A program made the translations under genes and the position numbers. Below, one piece after another: positions 1-8,277 of a stretch of DNA of 64,000 nucleotides (its first letter is position 1; the number at the start of each line of letters is the position of its first letter). The stretch is from positions 434,001-498,000 of the forward strand of contig AP018536.1 in NCBI GenBank assembly GCA_003584705.1, written 5' to 3'. Under the pieces are notes generated by a model. That model did no database searches, had not been told where the DNA came from, and saw only the letters and a program-made list of their open reading frames with translations. This stretch comes from Lachnospiraceae bacterium GAM79 (GTDB taxonomy: Bacteria > Bacillota > Clostridia > Lachnospirales > Lachnospiraceae).

Positions 1-260
1 CTAATCTGATCCGGGAATTGGTCGTTGAGCAAAACGGAATGATCCGGGAAGGGAGAATTTTGCAAACACTGGGATGGCCCAGGAGCTTTCTGTATCTGAA
101 ACAGCTGGATTGTTTGCTGATTGCTGATGAAGAATTTGCGGAATCAACCGGAAGACTGGAGCTTTTTGATCTATGTGAGGGAAAACGTTTATGGGAAAAA
201 AGAATGCCAAGAGCTTATCAAATTTACAACGGAGAGTACAATGACGAAACTGAAAGGTAA
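1..260 (+). CDS. lactonase-fold beta-propeller protein, C-terminal end (partial)
   Basis: Only the last 85 or so codons are present, read from base 3 to the TAA at 258-260; the gene begins before the window. The residues resemble the last blades of 6-phosphogluconolactonase-like seven-bladed propellers: a GWPRSF segment followed by a LLIADE strand and a short strand naming a quantity. The next gene belongs to the same family, so this is probably a tandem pair of lactonase-type proteins. Function (hydrolysis of 6-phosphogluconolactone or another sugar lactone) is inferred from the family only. With so little sequence the family call is tentative. Confidence 0.55.
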   Translation, partial: NLIRELVVEQNGMIREGRILQTLGWPRSFLYLKQLDCLLIADEEFAESTGRLELFDLCEGKRLWEKRMPRAYQIYNGEYNDETER

Positions 261-276
261 AGATATGGAGAAATGG

Positions 277-1314
277 ATGAAGTGTTACGTAGGAACGAAC
301 TCCTTGAGAGGATCGAAAGGTATTTACACATTGGAGATAAATACTCAAAATGGGGAAATGAGGGAAGTTTCAACAGTAGAGGCTGACGATTCTGCATATT
401 TATATGTTTCGGAAAAGAGAAAATGTCTGTATGCGGTTATGGAATCACTGGAATATAAAGGTGTACCGGGTGGAGGTGTTGCTGCTTATCGCATAGAGGA
501 TAATAAACTTTCATTTTTAAATAGCAGATATGCTTATGGTGGCTGGCCATGTCATGTTATAGCGGATGAGGAAAAAGATAGTCTTTTAGTATCTGTTTTT
601 CGTAATGGATTGCTGGTGGTGTACGGCATTAATCAGGATGGAAGCATTGGGGAGGAAAGACGAGTAGAGCATCACCAGGAACCAAATGGAAGGATGTCTC
701 ATATTCATGCATCCATGCCTACACCGGATGGAAAATATATTGCGGTTGCGGATTGTGGTCTTGATTATATATATCTTTATGATGCAAAAACGTATCAAAA
801 AGTTTTCGAGTGGAAAGCACCGGAAGACAGTGGACCCAGACAACTCCGTTTCAGTCCGGATGGAAAATATCTATATATGGTATCTGAATTGAGCTGTCAA
901 ATTTTTGTGTTTGAGTATCAGCCGGATTGCAAAGATATGTTACGGAATGTCCAGGTAATATCGACGAGACGTGAGGATGGTTATGACCGGGAGAACTATA
1001 CTTCGGCACTACAGATGCATCCATCCGGTAGATATCTTTTGGCTGGGAACAGAGGGCACAATTCAATTGTTGTCTATGAGGTAGATAAGGAAACCGGTTT
1101 GTTGATGTTGAAAGGACATACAATGTTGGCAGGTGATTTCTGCCGGGAGTTTTGTTTTGTACCAGATGGCTCTATGCTGATAGTGGGTATTCAGCATACA
1201 GATGTGGTACAGACCTTTTTCTTTGATGAAAATAAAGGGATTTTAAAGTGGAGCGGACAGGAAATTGTAATTCCCTCTCCTTCCTGTGTTATAATGGGCG
1301 ACTCTGCAAAGTAA
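277..1314 (+). CDS. lactonase family protein (6-phosphogluconolactonase-like beta-propeller)
   Basis: About 345 residues, the usual length for the cytoplasmic seven-bladed lactonase family. The N-terminus MKCYVGTNS matches the family's typical opening and is preceded by GGAG at 267-270 with 6-nt spacing, so I place the start at 277. An ATG at 241 with its own GGAG, overlapping the previous gene, and an ATG at 265 are alternatives. Family landmarks visible are GGWPCHV, HIHASMPTPDGKYIAVADCGLD, and RQLRFSPDGKYLY repeats. Members hydrolyse 6-phosphogluconolactone in the oxidative pentose phosphate route, but many homologues have unproven substrates. It lies just downstream of another gene of this type and upstream of an AEC carrier. 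The DNA is more AT-rich than most of the window. Confidence 0.85.
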   Translation: MKCYVGTNSLRGSKGIYTLEINTQNGEMREVSTVEADDSAYLYVSEKRKCLYAVMESLEYKGVPGGGVAAYRIEDNKLSFLNSRYAYGGWPCHVIADEEKDSLLVSVFRNGLLVVYGINQDGSIGEERRVEHHQEPNGRMSHIHASMPTPDGKYIAVADCGLDYIYLYDAKTYQKVFEWKAPEDSGPRQLRFSPDGKYLYMVSELSCQIFVFEYQPDCKDMLRNVQVISTRREDGYDRENYTSALQMHPSGRYLLAGNRGHNSIVVYEVDKETGLLMLKGHTMLAGDFCREFCFVPDGSMLIVGIQHTDVVQTFFFDENKGILKWSGQEIVIPSPSCVIMGDSAK

Positions 1315-1391
1315 TGTTGGCAGCGGTTAGAGATGCATTTGTAAGAACGTATAATTTGCGAGCTTATATATTTACTATATGAAGGTGTTGT

Positions 1392-2306
1392 ATGCTTTTA
1401 CTCCAAAAAATGATAATGTTTTTCTTGATTATGCTCATCGGATATATCTGTCGGAAAATCGGTGTGTTTAAAGATACTACAGGCAAAACAATTTCAAGTA
1501 TAGTAATCAATATTGGAAATCCTGCGCTGATTATTGCCTCTGGTATGAATCCTGAGAGACTGGAGAATAAAGGAAAATTGTTGTTTACTCTGGGTGTTGC
1601 GCTGATCTATTTTGCAATTATGTTTGCTGTCGCGGAACTATTGCCCAGATTGCTTCATGCAGACAGAGAGGACTACGGCGCTTATCAGGTCATGACGCTT
1701 TTTTCCAATATTGGATTTATGGGTTATCCCTTGCTGGATGTCATGTATGGCAGCAATGCAATAATTCACGCTGTAATCTTCAACTTGTTATATAATGTCT
1801 TGATCTATACTTATGGCATCCACAAAATGCAGATTGGTGGTTGTCAGAAAAATATAAATTGGAAACAACTCGTGAATATAGGCGTAGGCTCTTGCATTAT
1901 TGCGATAGTTCTGTATATCACCAATCTTCCGGTCCCATTGATCCTTGAAGATACAGCAACTTTCACTGGTGCCATCACAGGTCCGTTAAGCATGTTGGTC
2001 ATTGGTGACTCTTTGGCGCAGACCCGGTTAAGAGATTTATTTACAGATGTGCGCCTACTCATTTTTTCTATAATAAAACTGGTATTATTACCAGCATTGC
2101 TTCTGTGGGGGCTATGCTTTTTTATCAAAGATCCTATATTCCGAGGCGTTTGTCTGGTAATGATGGCAACACCGGTAGGCAGCATGACAGTAATGTTGGC
2201 ACAGCAGTACAATGGCGATTATCGGTTGACATCCAGGGGCGTGGCCCTAACTACACTGCTTTCTGTGATCACAATGCCGTTTTTATTCTGGGTGCTGAAG
2301 CTATAG
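1392..2306 (+). CDS. AEC family transporter (copy 1)
   Basis: 304-residue integral membrane protein of the auxin efflux carrier / malate permease family, with about ten hydrophobic segments. Family features include an N-terminal MLIGYICRKIGVF segment, INIGNPALII, FSNIGFMGYPLLD and the C-terminal TPVGSMTVMLAQQYNGD. Substrate is unknown; characterised bacterial relatives move organic acids such as malate. AGGTG precedes the ATG. A second copy of identical length lies at 37679-38593 and is closely similar along its whole length. This copy is noticeably richer in A+T. It is followed by a terminator and a convergent radical SAM gene. Confidence 0.92.
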   Translation: MLLLQKMIMFFLIMLIGYICRKIGVFKDTTGKTISSIVINIGNPALIIASGMNPERLENKGKLLFTLGVALIYFAIMFAVAELLPRLLHADREDYGAYQVMTLFSNIGFMGYPLLDVMYGSNAIIHAVIFNLLYNVLIYTYGIHKMQIGGCQKNINWKQLVNIGVGSCIIAIVLYITNLPVPLILEDTATFTGAITGPLSMLVIGDSLAQTRLRDLFTDVRLLIFSIIKLVLLPALLLWGLCFFIKDPIFRGVCLVMMATPVGSMTVMLAQQYNGDYRLTSRGVALTTLLSVITMPFLFWVLKL

Positions 2307-2371
2307 CTACCAATTTTCTGAGTGCAGTTCTATTCTGAATGTAAATACTCGTTTTTTGCGTTATCAAGATG

Positions 2372-2395
2372 TCGGGAGCAAAAGCTCCCGATTTT
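2372..2395 (+). terminator. intrinsic terminator after AEC copy 1
   Basis: An 8-bp perfect stem (TCGGGAGC / GCTCCCGA) with an AAAA loop is followed by TTTT. It sits between two convergent genes and could serve either strand. Confidence 0.85.
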
Positions 2396-2445
2396 ACTGT
2401 GTTGGCTATATTAAACTTTTTTGTAGAAAGTATCGCCATTGGAAC

Positions 2446-3309
2446 CTAAAACAACGTCTGCTGCACATATCTCTCGGGAAATTCGTGCAGGTAAGTAAAG
2501 CATTCCGTCGGGGAACACAGGATACCATTCGCTGTGCAGGTGTTTTGAATCAGTGTCATAAGTTCTTTTGCGTGAGGACTGGGAATATCATAAGCATTCC
2601 CATAAGTACTGACATATTTTTGTCGGATGCCGGGGAAATCACGATCCAGCGCCTGATAGAAATATTCCCGGTCGCCTTCCCGCAGCGTGACACCAACATC
2701 GAACACCAGGATCCCCTGAACTCCTGCCTGCAGGCAATAATCAAGCAAGCCTTCTATATTCTCCCTGGTATCGTTAATAAAAGGAAGAATCGGTGTCATC
2801 CACACAAGAGTTGGTATTCCCAACTCTTTACATCTCATCAACACTTCAAAACGCTCTCTCGTAGTAGACACATTCGGTTCAAGCTTCCGGCACAGATCTT
2901 CATCATAAGTAGTGAGCGTCATCTGCACGACTGCCTTGGTCTTCTTATTGATAGATTGCAGCAGATCGAGATCCCGAAGCACCAGATTGGATTTTGTGAG
3001 TACCGTGACACCATATTCATATCGATCGATCAGTTCCAGACACTTCCTGGTCAATTGAAGCTCTTTTTCAGCGGGAAGATACGGATCGCACATGGCACCT
3101 GTACCGATCATACACTTGTGCCGCCTGGAACGAAGCGACCGTTCCAACAGTTCAGGAGCATTTTCTTTGACCTCAATATCTTCAAAGGCGTGTGTAAAAC
3201 CGTAACATTTGCTGCGGCTGTCACAATAAATACAACCGTGGGAGCATCCACGATAAATATTCATTCCGTTATTCTGAGACAGAATCCCCTTTGCCTGTAC
3301 AAAATGCAT
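2446..3309 (-). CDS. SPL-family radical SAM protein (spore photolyase-like)
   Basis: 287 residues. The radical SAM cluster motif is seen as RGCSHGCIYCDSRS (Cys-x3-Cys-x2-Cys) about 25 residues from the N-terminus. Later motifs, GAMCDPYLPAEK, LTKSNLVLRDLDLL and TRERFEVL, are typical of the Rv2578c/SplB-like group. Spore photoproduct lyase repairs thymine dimers, but short homologues like this one have no proven function. The start at MHFVQAKG is chosen because AAGGAG lies 10 nt upstream; a longer reading from 3405 would add a hydrophobic stretch with no ribosome binding site. Divergent from the GH113 gene. Confidence 0.88.
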   Translation of the reverse strand: MHFVQAKGILSQNNGMNIYRGCSHGCIYCDSRSKCYGFTHAFEDIEVKENAPELLERSLRSRRHKCMIGTGAMCDPYLPAEKELQLTRKCLELIDRYEYGVTVLTKSNLVLRDLDLLQSINKKTKAVVQMTLTTYDEDLCRKLEPNVSTTRERFEVLMRCKELGIPTLVWMTPILPFINDTRENIEGLLDYCLQAGVQGILVFDVGVTLREGDREYFYQALDRDFPGIRQKYVSTYGNAYDIPSPHAKELMTLIQNTCTANGILCSPTECFTYLHEFPERYVQQTLF

Positions 3310-3497
3310 GGCAGATAGCTCCTTTCTGAAAGCACTGTATATAGTTTCATGGTAGCATATCGTGTGAATGAACACAATGAAATGCAGGAAAATAAATTTA
3401 GGCAAATAAAAGCTAATTTTACTAGCTAAATAAAATTAAAAATGATACAATACAGGAAATGAAACACAAATGGGATACTTGGAAGGGAAGGTATTGT

Positions 3498-4412
3498 ATG
3501 GAGGCATTTCGCGCTGTGAATTTTGCGGTTTTTCCGCACAGAGGAGTATTGGGTTCGGAAGAATCCAGAAAAAGTATGGAGGAAATGGTACGAAGGATCC
3601 ATACGAATTGGGTGATATTCACACCATCGGGGATGCAGGAAACACCTTACAGTGAGGAAATCCGTTATGATGGGGAGAAAAGCTGTACGGATGAGGAACT
3701 GTATGATATGATTCGATATGCACAGAGCCTGGGACTGAAAGTTGCTTTGAAACCGACGGTGAATTGTGACAATGGTGTCTGGCGGGCACGAATCAGCTTT
3801 TTTGACCATGATGTACCTTGCGAACCCAAATGGGGCAACTGGTTCGAGAGTCACATTGCCTTTCAGAAACATTATGCACAGATTGCGCAGCGGACAGGCT
3901 GTGAATTGTTCCTGGCGGGGTGTGAAATGACCATGACGGAGCACCGGGAGACAGAGTGGAGAAAACTTATCGCAGAAGTACGGACGGTATATGACGGACC
4001 TGTCGGTTATAATTGCGACAAATATGGAGAAGATCATATTACATGGTGGGATGCCGTGGATGTGATTGCGTCCAGCGGATATTATCCCATAGACGACTGG
4101 GACAACCAGTTAGACCGGATCGAAAAGGTTATGAAAAAATTTCAGAAGCCCTTTTTGTTTTCGGAAGCGGGTTGCATGAATATTCATGGTTCTGCGCAGG
4201 TTCCGAATAACTGGGAACTGCAGGGTGAAGAGGATGATGCGGAACAGGCGGACTGGTACCGGGCAATGTTTACAGCCTGCAGAAAACGTGACTGGGTGAA
4301 AGGCTTCGGCATCTGGGATTGGCCGGGAAATTTGGAAGGATTGAACCCTTATGCGGTATGCGGACGTCCTGCGGAGAATGTGATCGCAGAAGAGTACGGC
4401 AGGAGAGAGTAA
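3498..4412 (+). CDS. glycoside hydrolase family 113 (beta-mannanase-like)
   Basis: 304 residues with no signal peptide, so probably cytoplasmic. The order of segments fits the GH113 TIM barrel: WVIFTPSGMQ, LGLKVALKPTV, an acid/base Glu in LAGCEMT (about residue 142), DVIASSGYYP, and the nucleophile Glu in LFSEAGC (about residue 222), then GFGIWDWPG. GH113 enzymes cleave beta-1,4-mannan or manno-oligosaccharides. The start is set at 3498 because GAAGG lies 6 nt upstream. The next gene, 70 bp downstream, is a CE2-type acetyl esterase, which supports a role on acetylated manno-oligosaccharides inside the cell. Exact substrate is inferred. Confidence 0.85.
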   Translation: MEAFRAVNFAVFPHRGVLGSEESRKSMEEMVRRIHTNWVIFTPSGMQETPYSEEIRYDGEKSCTDEELYDMIRYAQSLGLKVALKPTVNCDNGVWRARISFFDHDVPCEPKWGNWFESHIAFQKHYAQIAQRTGCELFLAGCEMTMTEHRETEWRKLIAEVRTVYDGPVGYNCDKYGEDHITWWDAVDVIASSGYYPIDDWDNQLDRIEKVMKKFQKPFLFSEAGCMNIHGSAQVPNNWELQGEEDDAEQADWYRAMFTACRKRDWVKGFGIWDWPGNLEGLNPYAVCGRPAENVIAEEYGRRE

Positions 4413-4481
4413 AGCAGGCAATCGAAAGATCATAACAGAAAATGTCGAAGCAACAGAAAACAGAGTAGAAGGTATGGGAAA

Positions 4482-5576
4482 ATGGAACAGCAGAAAAAGA
4501 TTATAAGTATAGCGGATTTGCCGCAAGTGCGGGTATTGGGCCGGACCACGGGAAAAGATGTGATCAATTTATTCTGGACCGGCAGCGGTATAGAATTTCT
4601 ATATACTGGCAGTGAATTGTGGCTGGAAGTAAATGCTGATTACGACACGATGGAGCCATGGCTGGCGGTAGAACTGAATGGTGCCCAGATCAGCCGTTTT
4701 CCGGTTAATAAAGGGAAAAATGAAGTATGCCTGTTTCGAGGAATGACAGTAGGAAAGCCGAAGCATGTACGGATTCTGAAGGAAGTACAGGCTATGCACC
4801 AGGACCCGCTGCACATGATACAGATTTTGGGATTGCAATATGGAGATGGGAAATTTTTGGTTCTGCCGGATCCTGAATATCGCCTGGAATTTGTAGGAGA
4901 CAGTATTACCAGTGGAGAGGGAACTATGGGGCCGGTAGGTGAGGAAGACTGGATCAGTGCGTTCTTCTCTGCGGAAAATACGTATCCCCGTATGGTATCG
5001 GATGCGCTTTCTGCGGAATATCGTGTGGTGTCCCAGAGTGGCTGGGGAATCGTCACCGGCTGGGATGGCATTGTAGAGAATAAGATTCCTCCCTATTATA
5101 AACAGGTCTGCGGATTGCTTACCGGGGAGCGAAATGCTTCGCTGGGAGCACTGGAAGACTATGATTTCAAGGCATGGCAGCCGGATGCCGTGATCATTAA
5201 TCTGGGAACCAACGATGCCACAGCAATCCAGTCCGCAGCGGAACTGGTAAGAGAATGGGCAGGAACCCGTGACATAAAAGAAGTCAAAAAGATCCTGACT
5301 ACAGCAATCCGAGATTTCCTGAAAGCTGTGCGTGACTGCAATCCTGAGGCACAGATCATCTGGGGCTATGGTATGCTGGGAGACAATTTCCTGCCCGTCA
5401 TCCGTGAAGCGGTGGAAACCTACGCGGAACAGACTGGTGATACCAGAATCCACTTTTTACAACTTCCCAACACCACACCGGACACCGTAGGCAGCCGCCT
5501 GCATCCCGGAGTGAAAGCTCATCGCAAAGCAGCACAGGTGATAGAAAAGTATTTGCTGGAACTTTTTAAACAATAA
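4482..5576 (+). CDS. CE2-type SGNH acetyl esterase
   Basis: 364 residues in the two-domain layout of carbohydrate esterase family 2: an N-terminal beta-sandwich (about 1-125) and a C-terminal SGNH hydrolase. The catalytic Ser is in FVGDSIT (about residue 138), block III is NLGTND, and the catalytic His is in RLHPG (about 341). No signal peptide, so cytoplasmic. CE2 enzymes remove acetyl groups from plant oligosaccharides, including mannan in gut Lachnospiraceae. It directly follows the GH113 gene on the same strand and probably works with it on imported acetylated oligosaccharides. Confidence 0.85.
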   Translation: MEQQKKIISIADLPQVRVLGRTTGKDVINLFWTGSGIEFLYTGSELWLEVNADYDTMEPWLAVELNGAQISRFPVNKGKNEVCLFRGMTVGKPKHVRILKEVQAMHQDPLHMIQILGLQYGDGKFLVLPDPEYRLEFVGDSITSGEGTMGPVGEEDWISAFFSAENTYPRMVSDALSAEYRVVSQSGWGIVTGWDGIVENKIPPYYKQVCGLLTGERNASLGALEDYDFKAWQPDAVIINLGTNDATAIQSAAELVREWAGTRDIKEVKKILTTAIRDFLKAVRDCNPEAQIIWGYGMLGDNFLPVIREAVETYAEQTGDTRIHFLQLPNTTPDTVGSRLHPGVKAHRKAAQVIEKYLLELFKQ

Positions 5577-5671
5577 ATTTATAAAATCTTAAGGAATATG
5601 TGCCGAAAAATGTGACAACTCCGGATTAAACTGGGACTCAAAGAAAGCAATTAACTCTGGGGGGCAGCAAT

Positions 5672-6790
5672 ATGACACAGGAGAATCGTTCGAGCAGACA
5701 ACCGGATCTGGAAATGATACAGGTGCGAAGAAATCCGTATCTGGTGGATTACCGGACTGGAAAAAATATAGTCAGACACGTAGGAAGACGTGTAGGACAA
5801 CCGCAAGACAGACAGACCGGAAGATACGCCGATCAATCACGAAGCAATCATACCGGAGGACGCACAGAACGGTCACAACATAGCATATCGGCAATGCCGC
5901 AGGAAGGCGGAAGGAAGAAATCACATCCGCAGTATTCGACGACAGTACAGCAGAAAAACAAGGCCTGGCGGCAGGAGCAGGGTCATCCGGGCAATGCATA
6001 TGAGCAAAATGTTTACAAAGACAATACTTACAGCACCCGCGTCAGACAACGCCGGGTCAGAGCCGGGAGGCAGCGCCGCCGCAGACAGGCAAGAATCCGC
6101 AGATATATTAAGATTTCCCTGCTGTGTGCCAGCATTCTTGCAGGAATCTTTATGTTGAAAAATTTGTTGGAAGTACCTGCCAGCACTGCGGAGGCCAGTA
6201 CTCCTGTGGAAGTTGCGGCAGAAGCTGTGCAGCGGATCGAAAAACAGATCGGGGAGACCACGGGAACCCGGATCCAGGGACTTCCGGCGGATGTATATGC
6301 AGCACATCCCAACTGGACAGAAGATTTTCTCACCGTGAATGAATATTCCAGACCGGGAGATCCCCTGACGGAAGTGAAAAATATTTTTGTACATTACACG
6401 GCGAATCCTGGGACCAGCGCGGCCCAGAACCGCAGCTATTTCGAACAGCTGAAAGACAATCATGAACGCAGTGCCAGTGCCCATTTTATCATTGGCTATG
6501 ATGGCGAGATTCTTCAGTGCGTTCCTCTGGACGAGATCGCCTATGCAGTACAGACCCGCAATGAGGATTCTATTTCTATCGAATGCTGCTACAAGGCGGA
6601 CAACGGCCAGTTTACTCAGGAGACCTATGATTCTCTGATCAAATTATTGAAATGGCTGACTGATGCCTATGACCTGCAACCCGATGACATCTTGCGCCAC
6701 TATGATTGTGGCGGAAAGAAATGTCCCATTTACTATACGGAGCATGAAGATGCCTGGAACAAACTGAAAGAAGACGTGAAAAACCTATAG
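5672..6790 (+). CDS. N-acetylmuramoyl-L-alanine amidase, membrane-anchored with long basic N-terminus
   Basis: 372 residues. Residues 1 to about 145 are polar, rich in Arg/Gln/Asn and end in an Arg-dense run, followed by one membrane segment (about 147-166) and an extracytoplasmic amidase_2 domain (about 235-372). Zinc-site features are visible: the His of FVHYTANPG, and the His and Cys of RHYDCGGKKCP, plus SAHFIIGYDG. The enzyme would cut the lactyl-amide bond between MurNAc and the stem peptide. The long positively charged cytoplasmic tail is unusual for this family and might bind nucleic acid or lipid head groups (inference). A GGGGG run lies upstream of the ATG, and a terminator follows. 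Confidence 0.9.
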   Translation: MTQENRSSRQPDLEMIQVRRNPYLVDYRTGKNIVRHVGRRVGQPQDRQTGRYADQSRSNHTGGRTERSQHSISAMPQEGGRKKSHPQYSTTVQQKNKAWRQEQGHPGNAYEQNVYKDNTYSTRVRQRRVRAGRQRRRRQARIRRYIKISLLCASILAGIFMLKNLLEVPASTAEASTPVEVAAEAVQRIEKQIGETTGTRIQGLPADVYAAHPNWTEDFLTVNEYSRPGDPLTEVKNIFVHYTANPGTSAAQNRSYFEQLKDNHERSASAHFIIGYDGEILQCVPLDEIAYAVQTRNEDSISIECCYKADNGQFTQETYDSLIKLLKWLTDAYDLQPDDILRHYDCGGKKCPIYYTEHEDAWNKLKEDVKNL

Positions 6791-6805
6791 AGAATTGCGA
6801 ACGGA

Positions 6806-6838
6806 GGAACTTTTTTCCAAAAGGAAAAGGTTCCTTTT
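6806..6838 (+). terminator. intrinsic terminator after the amidase gene
   Basis: The arms GGAACTTTTTTCC and GGAAAAGGTTCC pair around an AAAA loop, with a TTTT tail. It lies 15 bp after the amidase stop codon. Confidence 0.8.
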
Positions 6839-6846
6839 CGTTAGTC

Positions 6847-6875
6847 TTGTTTTACGAAAACAAGTTTGCTAGAAT
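6847..6875 (+). promoter_or_regulatory. promoter of rpe with overlapping inverted repeat
   Basis: TTGTTT at 6847-6852 and TAGAAT at 6870-6875 are spaced by 17 bp. An inverted repeat CTTGTTTT-acg-AAAACAAG (6846-6864) covers the -35 and half of the spacer and could be an operator. Both are read by eye. Confidence 0.5.
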
Positions 6876-6928
6876 AGAACGGTAATAAGCAACAGACAAG
6901 GCCTTGCGGGGCAGAAATGAGGAGTAAC

Positions 6929-7579
6929 ATGAATTTATTATCACCTTCAATTCTTTCGGCGGATTTATGGAAACTGGGAGAGGATATCAAAGCTGTGGAA
7001 GGAGCAGGAGTCCCCTGGCTGCATGTAGACGTGATGGACGGATTGTTTGTACCGTCGATTTCCTACGGTATGCCGGTATTAAAAGCTGTCAGATCCCACA
7101 CGGATATGTTTCTCGATGTGCATCTGATGATCGAGAAGCCGGAACGTTATGTGGAAGAGTTCGCTGCCTGTGGTGCGGACCTGGTGAATTTTCACCTGGA
7201 AGCCACAGAAGATGTGGAGGGATGCATTGAAAAAATACATGCCACAGGCAAAAAGGCCGGCATCACCATTAAGCCCGCCACTCCGGCAGAGGCAGTGGAA
7301 CCTTATCTGGAACTGGTGGATCTGGTGCTGGTAATGACTGTGGAGCCCGGATTCGGCGGACAGAAGCTGATCCCGGAGTGCCTGGATAAGGTACAGGTGA
7401 TCCGGAAAATGATCAACGATAAGGGGCTGTCTACCGATCTGGAAGTAGACGGTGGTATCAATCTGGACAATGTAGCATTTGCCATGGAAAAAGGAGCCAA
7501 TGTCATTGTAGCCGGTTCCGCTGTATTTAAGGATGACATTGCAGCCAATGCAAAGGCATTTCTGAATAGATTACAATAG
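6929..7579 (+). CDS. rpe: ribulose-phosphate 3-epimerase
   Basis: 216 residues. It interconverts ribulose 5-phosphate and xylulose 5-phosphate in the pentose phosphate pathway. Family motifs: LSPSILSADL at the N-terminus, HVDVMDG with metal-binding His and Asp, DVHLMI, VEPGFGGQ, EVDGGI and VAGSAVF. The start at MNLLSPS is preferred because it matches the family and has AGGAG at 6920-6924; an in-frame ATG at 6917 would add four residues. It begins a two-gene unit with the PAP2 phosphatase 76 bp downstream. Confidence 0.96.
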   Translation: MNLLSPSILSADLWKLGEDIKAVEGAGVPWLHVDVMDGLFVPSISYGMPVLKAVRSHTDMFLDVHLMIEKPERYVEEFAACGADLVNFHLEATEDVEGCIEKIHATGKKAGITIKPATPAEAVEPYLELVDLVLVMTVEPGFGGQKLIPECLDKVQVIRKMINDKGLSTDLEVDGGINLDNVAFAMEKGANVIVAGSAVFKDDIAANAKAFLNRLQ

Positions 7580-7655
7580 TTCAAAAGAATGTCTGACGGT
7601 GAAATTACGGAGCGGCCGATAACCAAGCCGGAAGACGGACAAGGAGGAACGAAGG

Positions 7656-8210
7656 ATGGAATTACAGATATTGCATGCGATTCAGGGGATCCATCAGGAA
7701 TGGCTGACAGAGATCCTGCGTTTTTTTACTACGATCGGAGAAAGCGGTCTGGTATGGATCGTCATTGCGATTGTGCTGACATGCATTCCGAAGACCCGGA
7801 AATGCGGTCTGACCATGATAATCGCCATGGCAATCACCTATCTTGTGGGAAATTTGTTCCTGAAAAATGTGATCGCGAGACCCCGTCCCTGTGCTGTGGA
7901 CACCGGTGTGACGCTGAAAATTCCGTTCCCTTCGGAATATTCCTTCCCTTCGGGACACACTTCCAACGGTTTTGCCGGAGCGGTGACCATTTTCAGTTAT
8001 TATCGTAAGGCGGGTATTTTAAGTCTGCTTATGGCAGCAGTCATTGCCTTTTCCAGACTTTATTTCTTTGTCCACTATCCCACGGATATTCTGGGCGGCA
8101 TGGTACTGGGAACATTGGATGCAGTACTGGCAGTTTACATAGTAAAACGTCTGGAAGACCGGGCAGATGCGAAGACCGTATCAGACAACGATAAGACGGG
8201 ACACAGGTAG
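7656..8210 (+). CDS. PAP2-family membrane phosphatase
   Basis: 184 residues with about five membrane segments. The three acid phosphatase motifs are intact: KNVIARPRP, FPSGHTS and SRLYFFVHYPTD. Such enzymes remove phosphate from lipid phosphates, for example undecaprenyl pyrophosphate or phosphatidylglycerol phosphate, on the outer face of the membrane. The natural substrate cannot be told from sequence. AAGGAGG lies just upstream of the ATG. Downstream of rpe on the same strand. Confidence 0.93.
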   Translation: MELQILHAIQGIHQEWLTEILRFFTTIGESGLVWIVIAIVLTCIPKTRKCGLTMIIAMAITYLVGNLFLKNVIARPRPCAVDTGVTLKIPFPSEYSFPSGHTSNGFAGAVTIFSYYRKAGILSLLMAAVIAFSRLYFFVHYPTDILGGMVLGTLDAVLAVYIVKRLEDRADAKTVSDNDKTGHR

Positions 8211-8277
8211 GAAAAGCAGCACTATAGAAGCAGGGATCTGACAGGAAACGATATGGACAGAAAGGGCAGAAATTTCG

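Noticed and set aside
2356..3318. Long plus-strand frame opposite the SPL radical SAM gene
   Set aside because: It is the antisense shadow of a gene with clear radical SAM motifs and lacks any family resemblance of its own.
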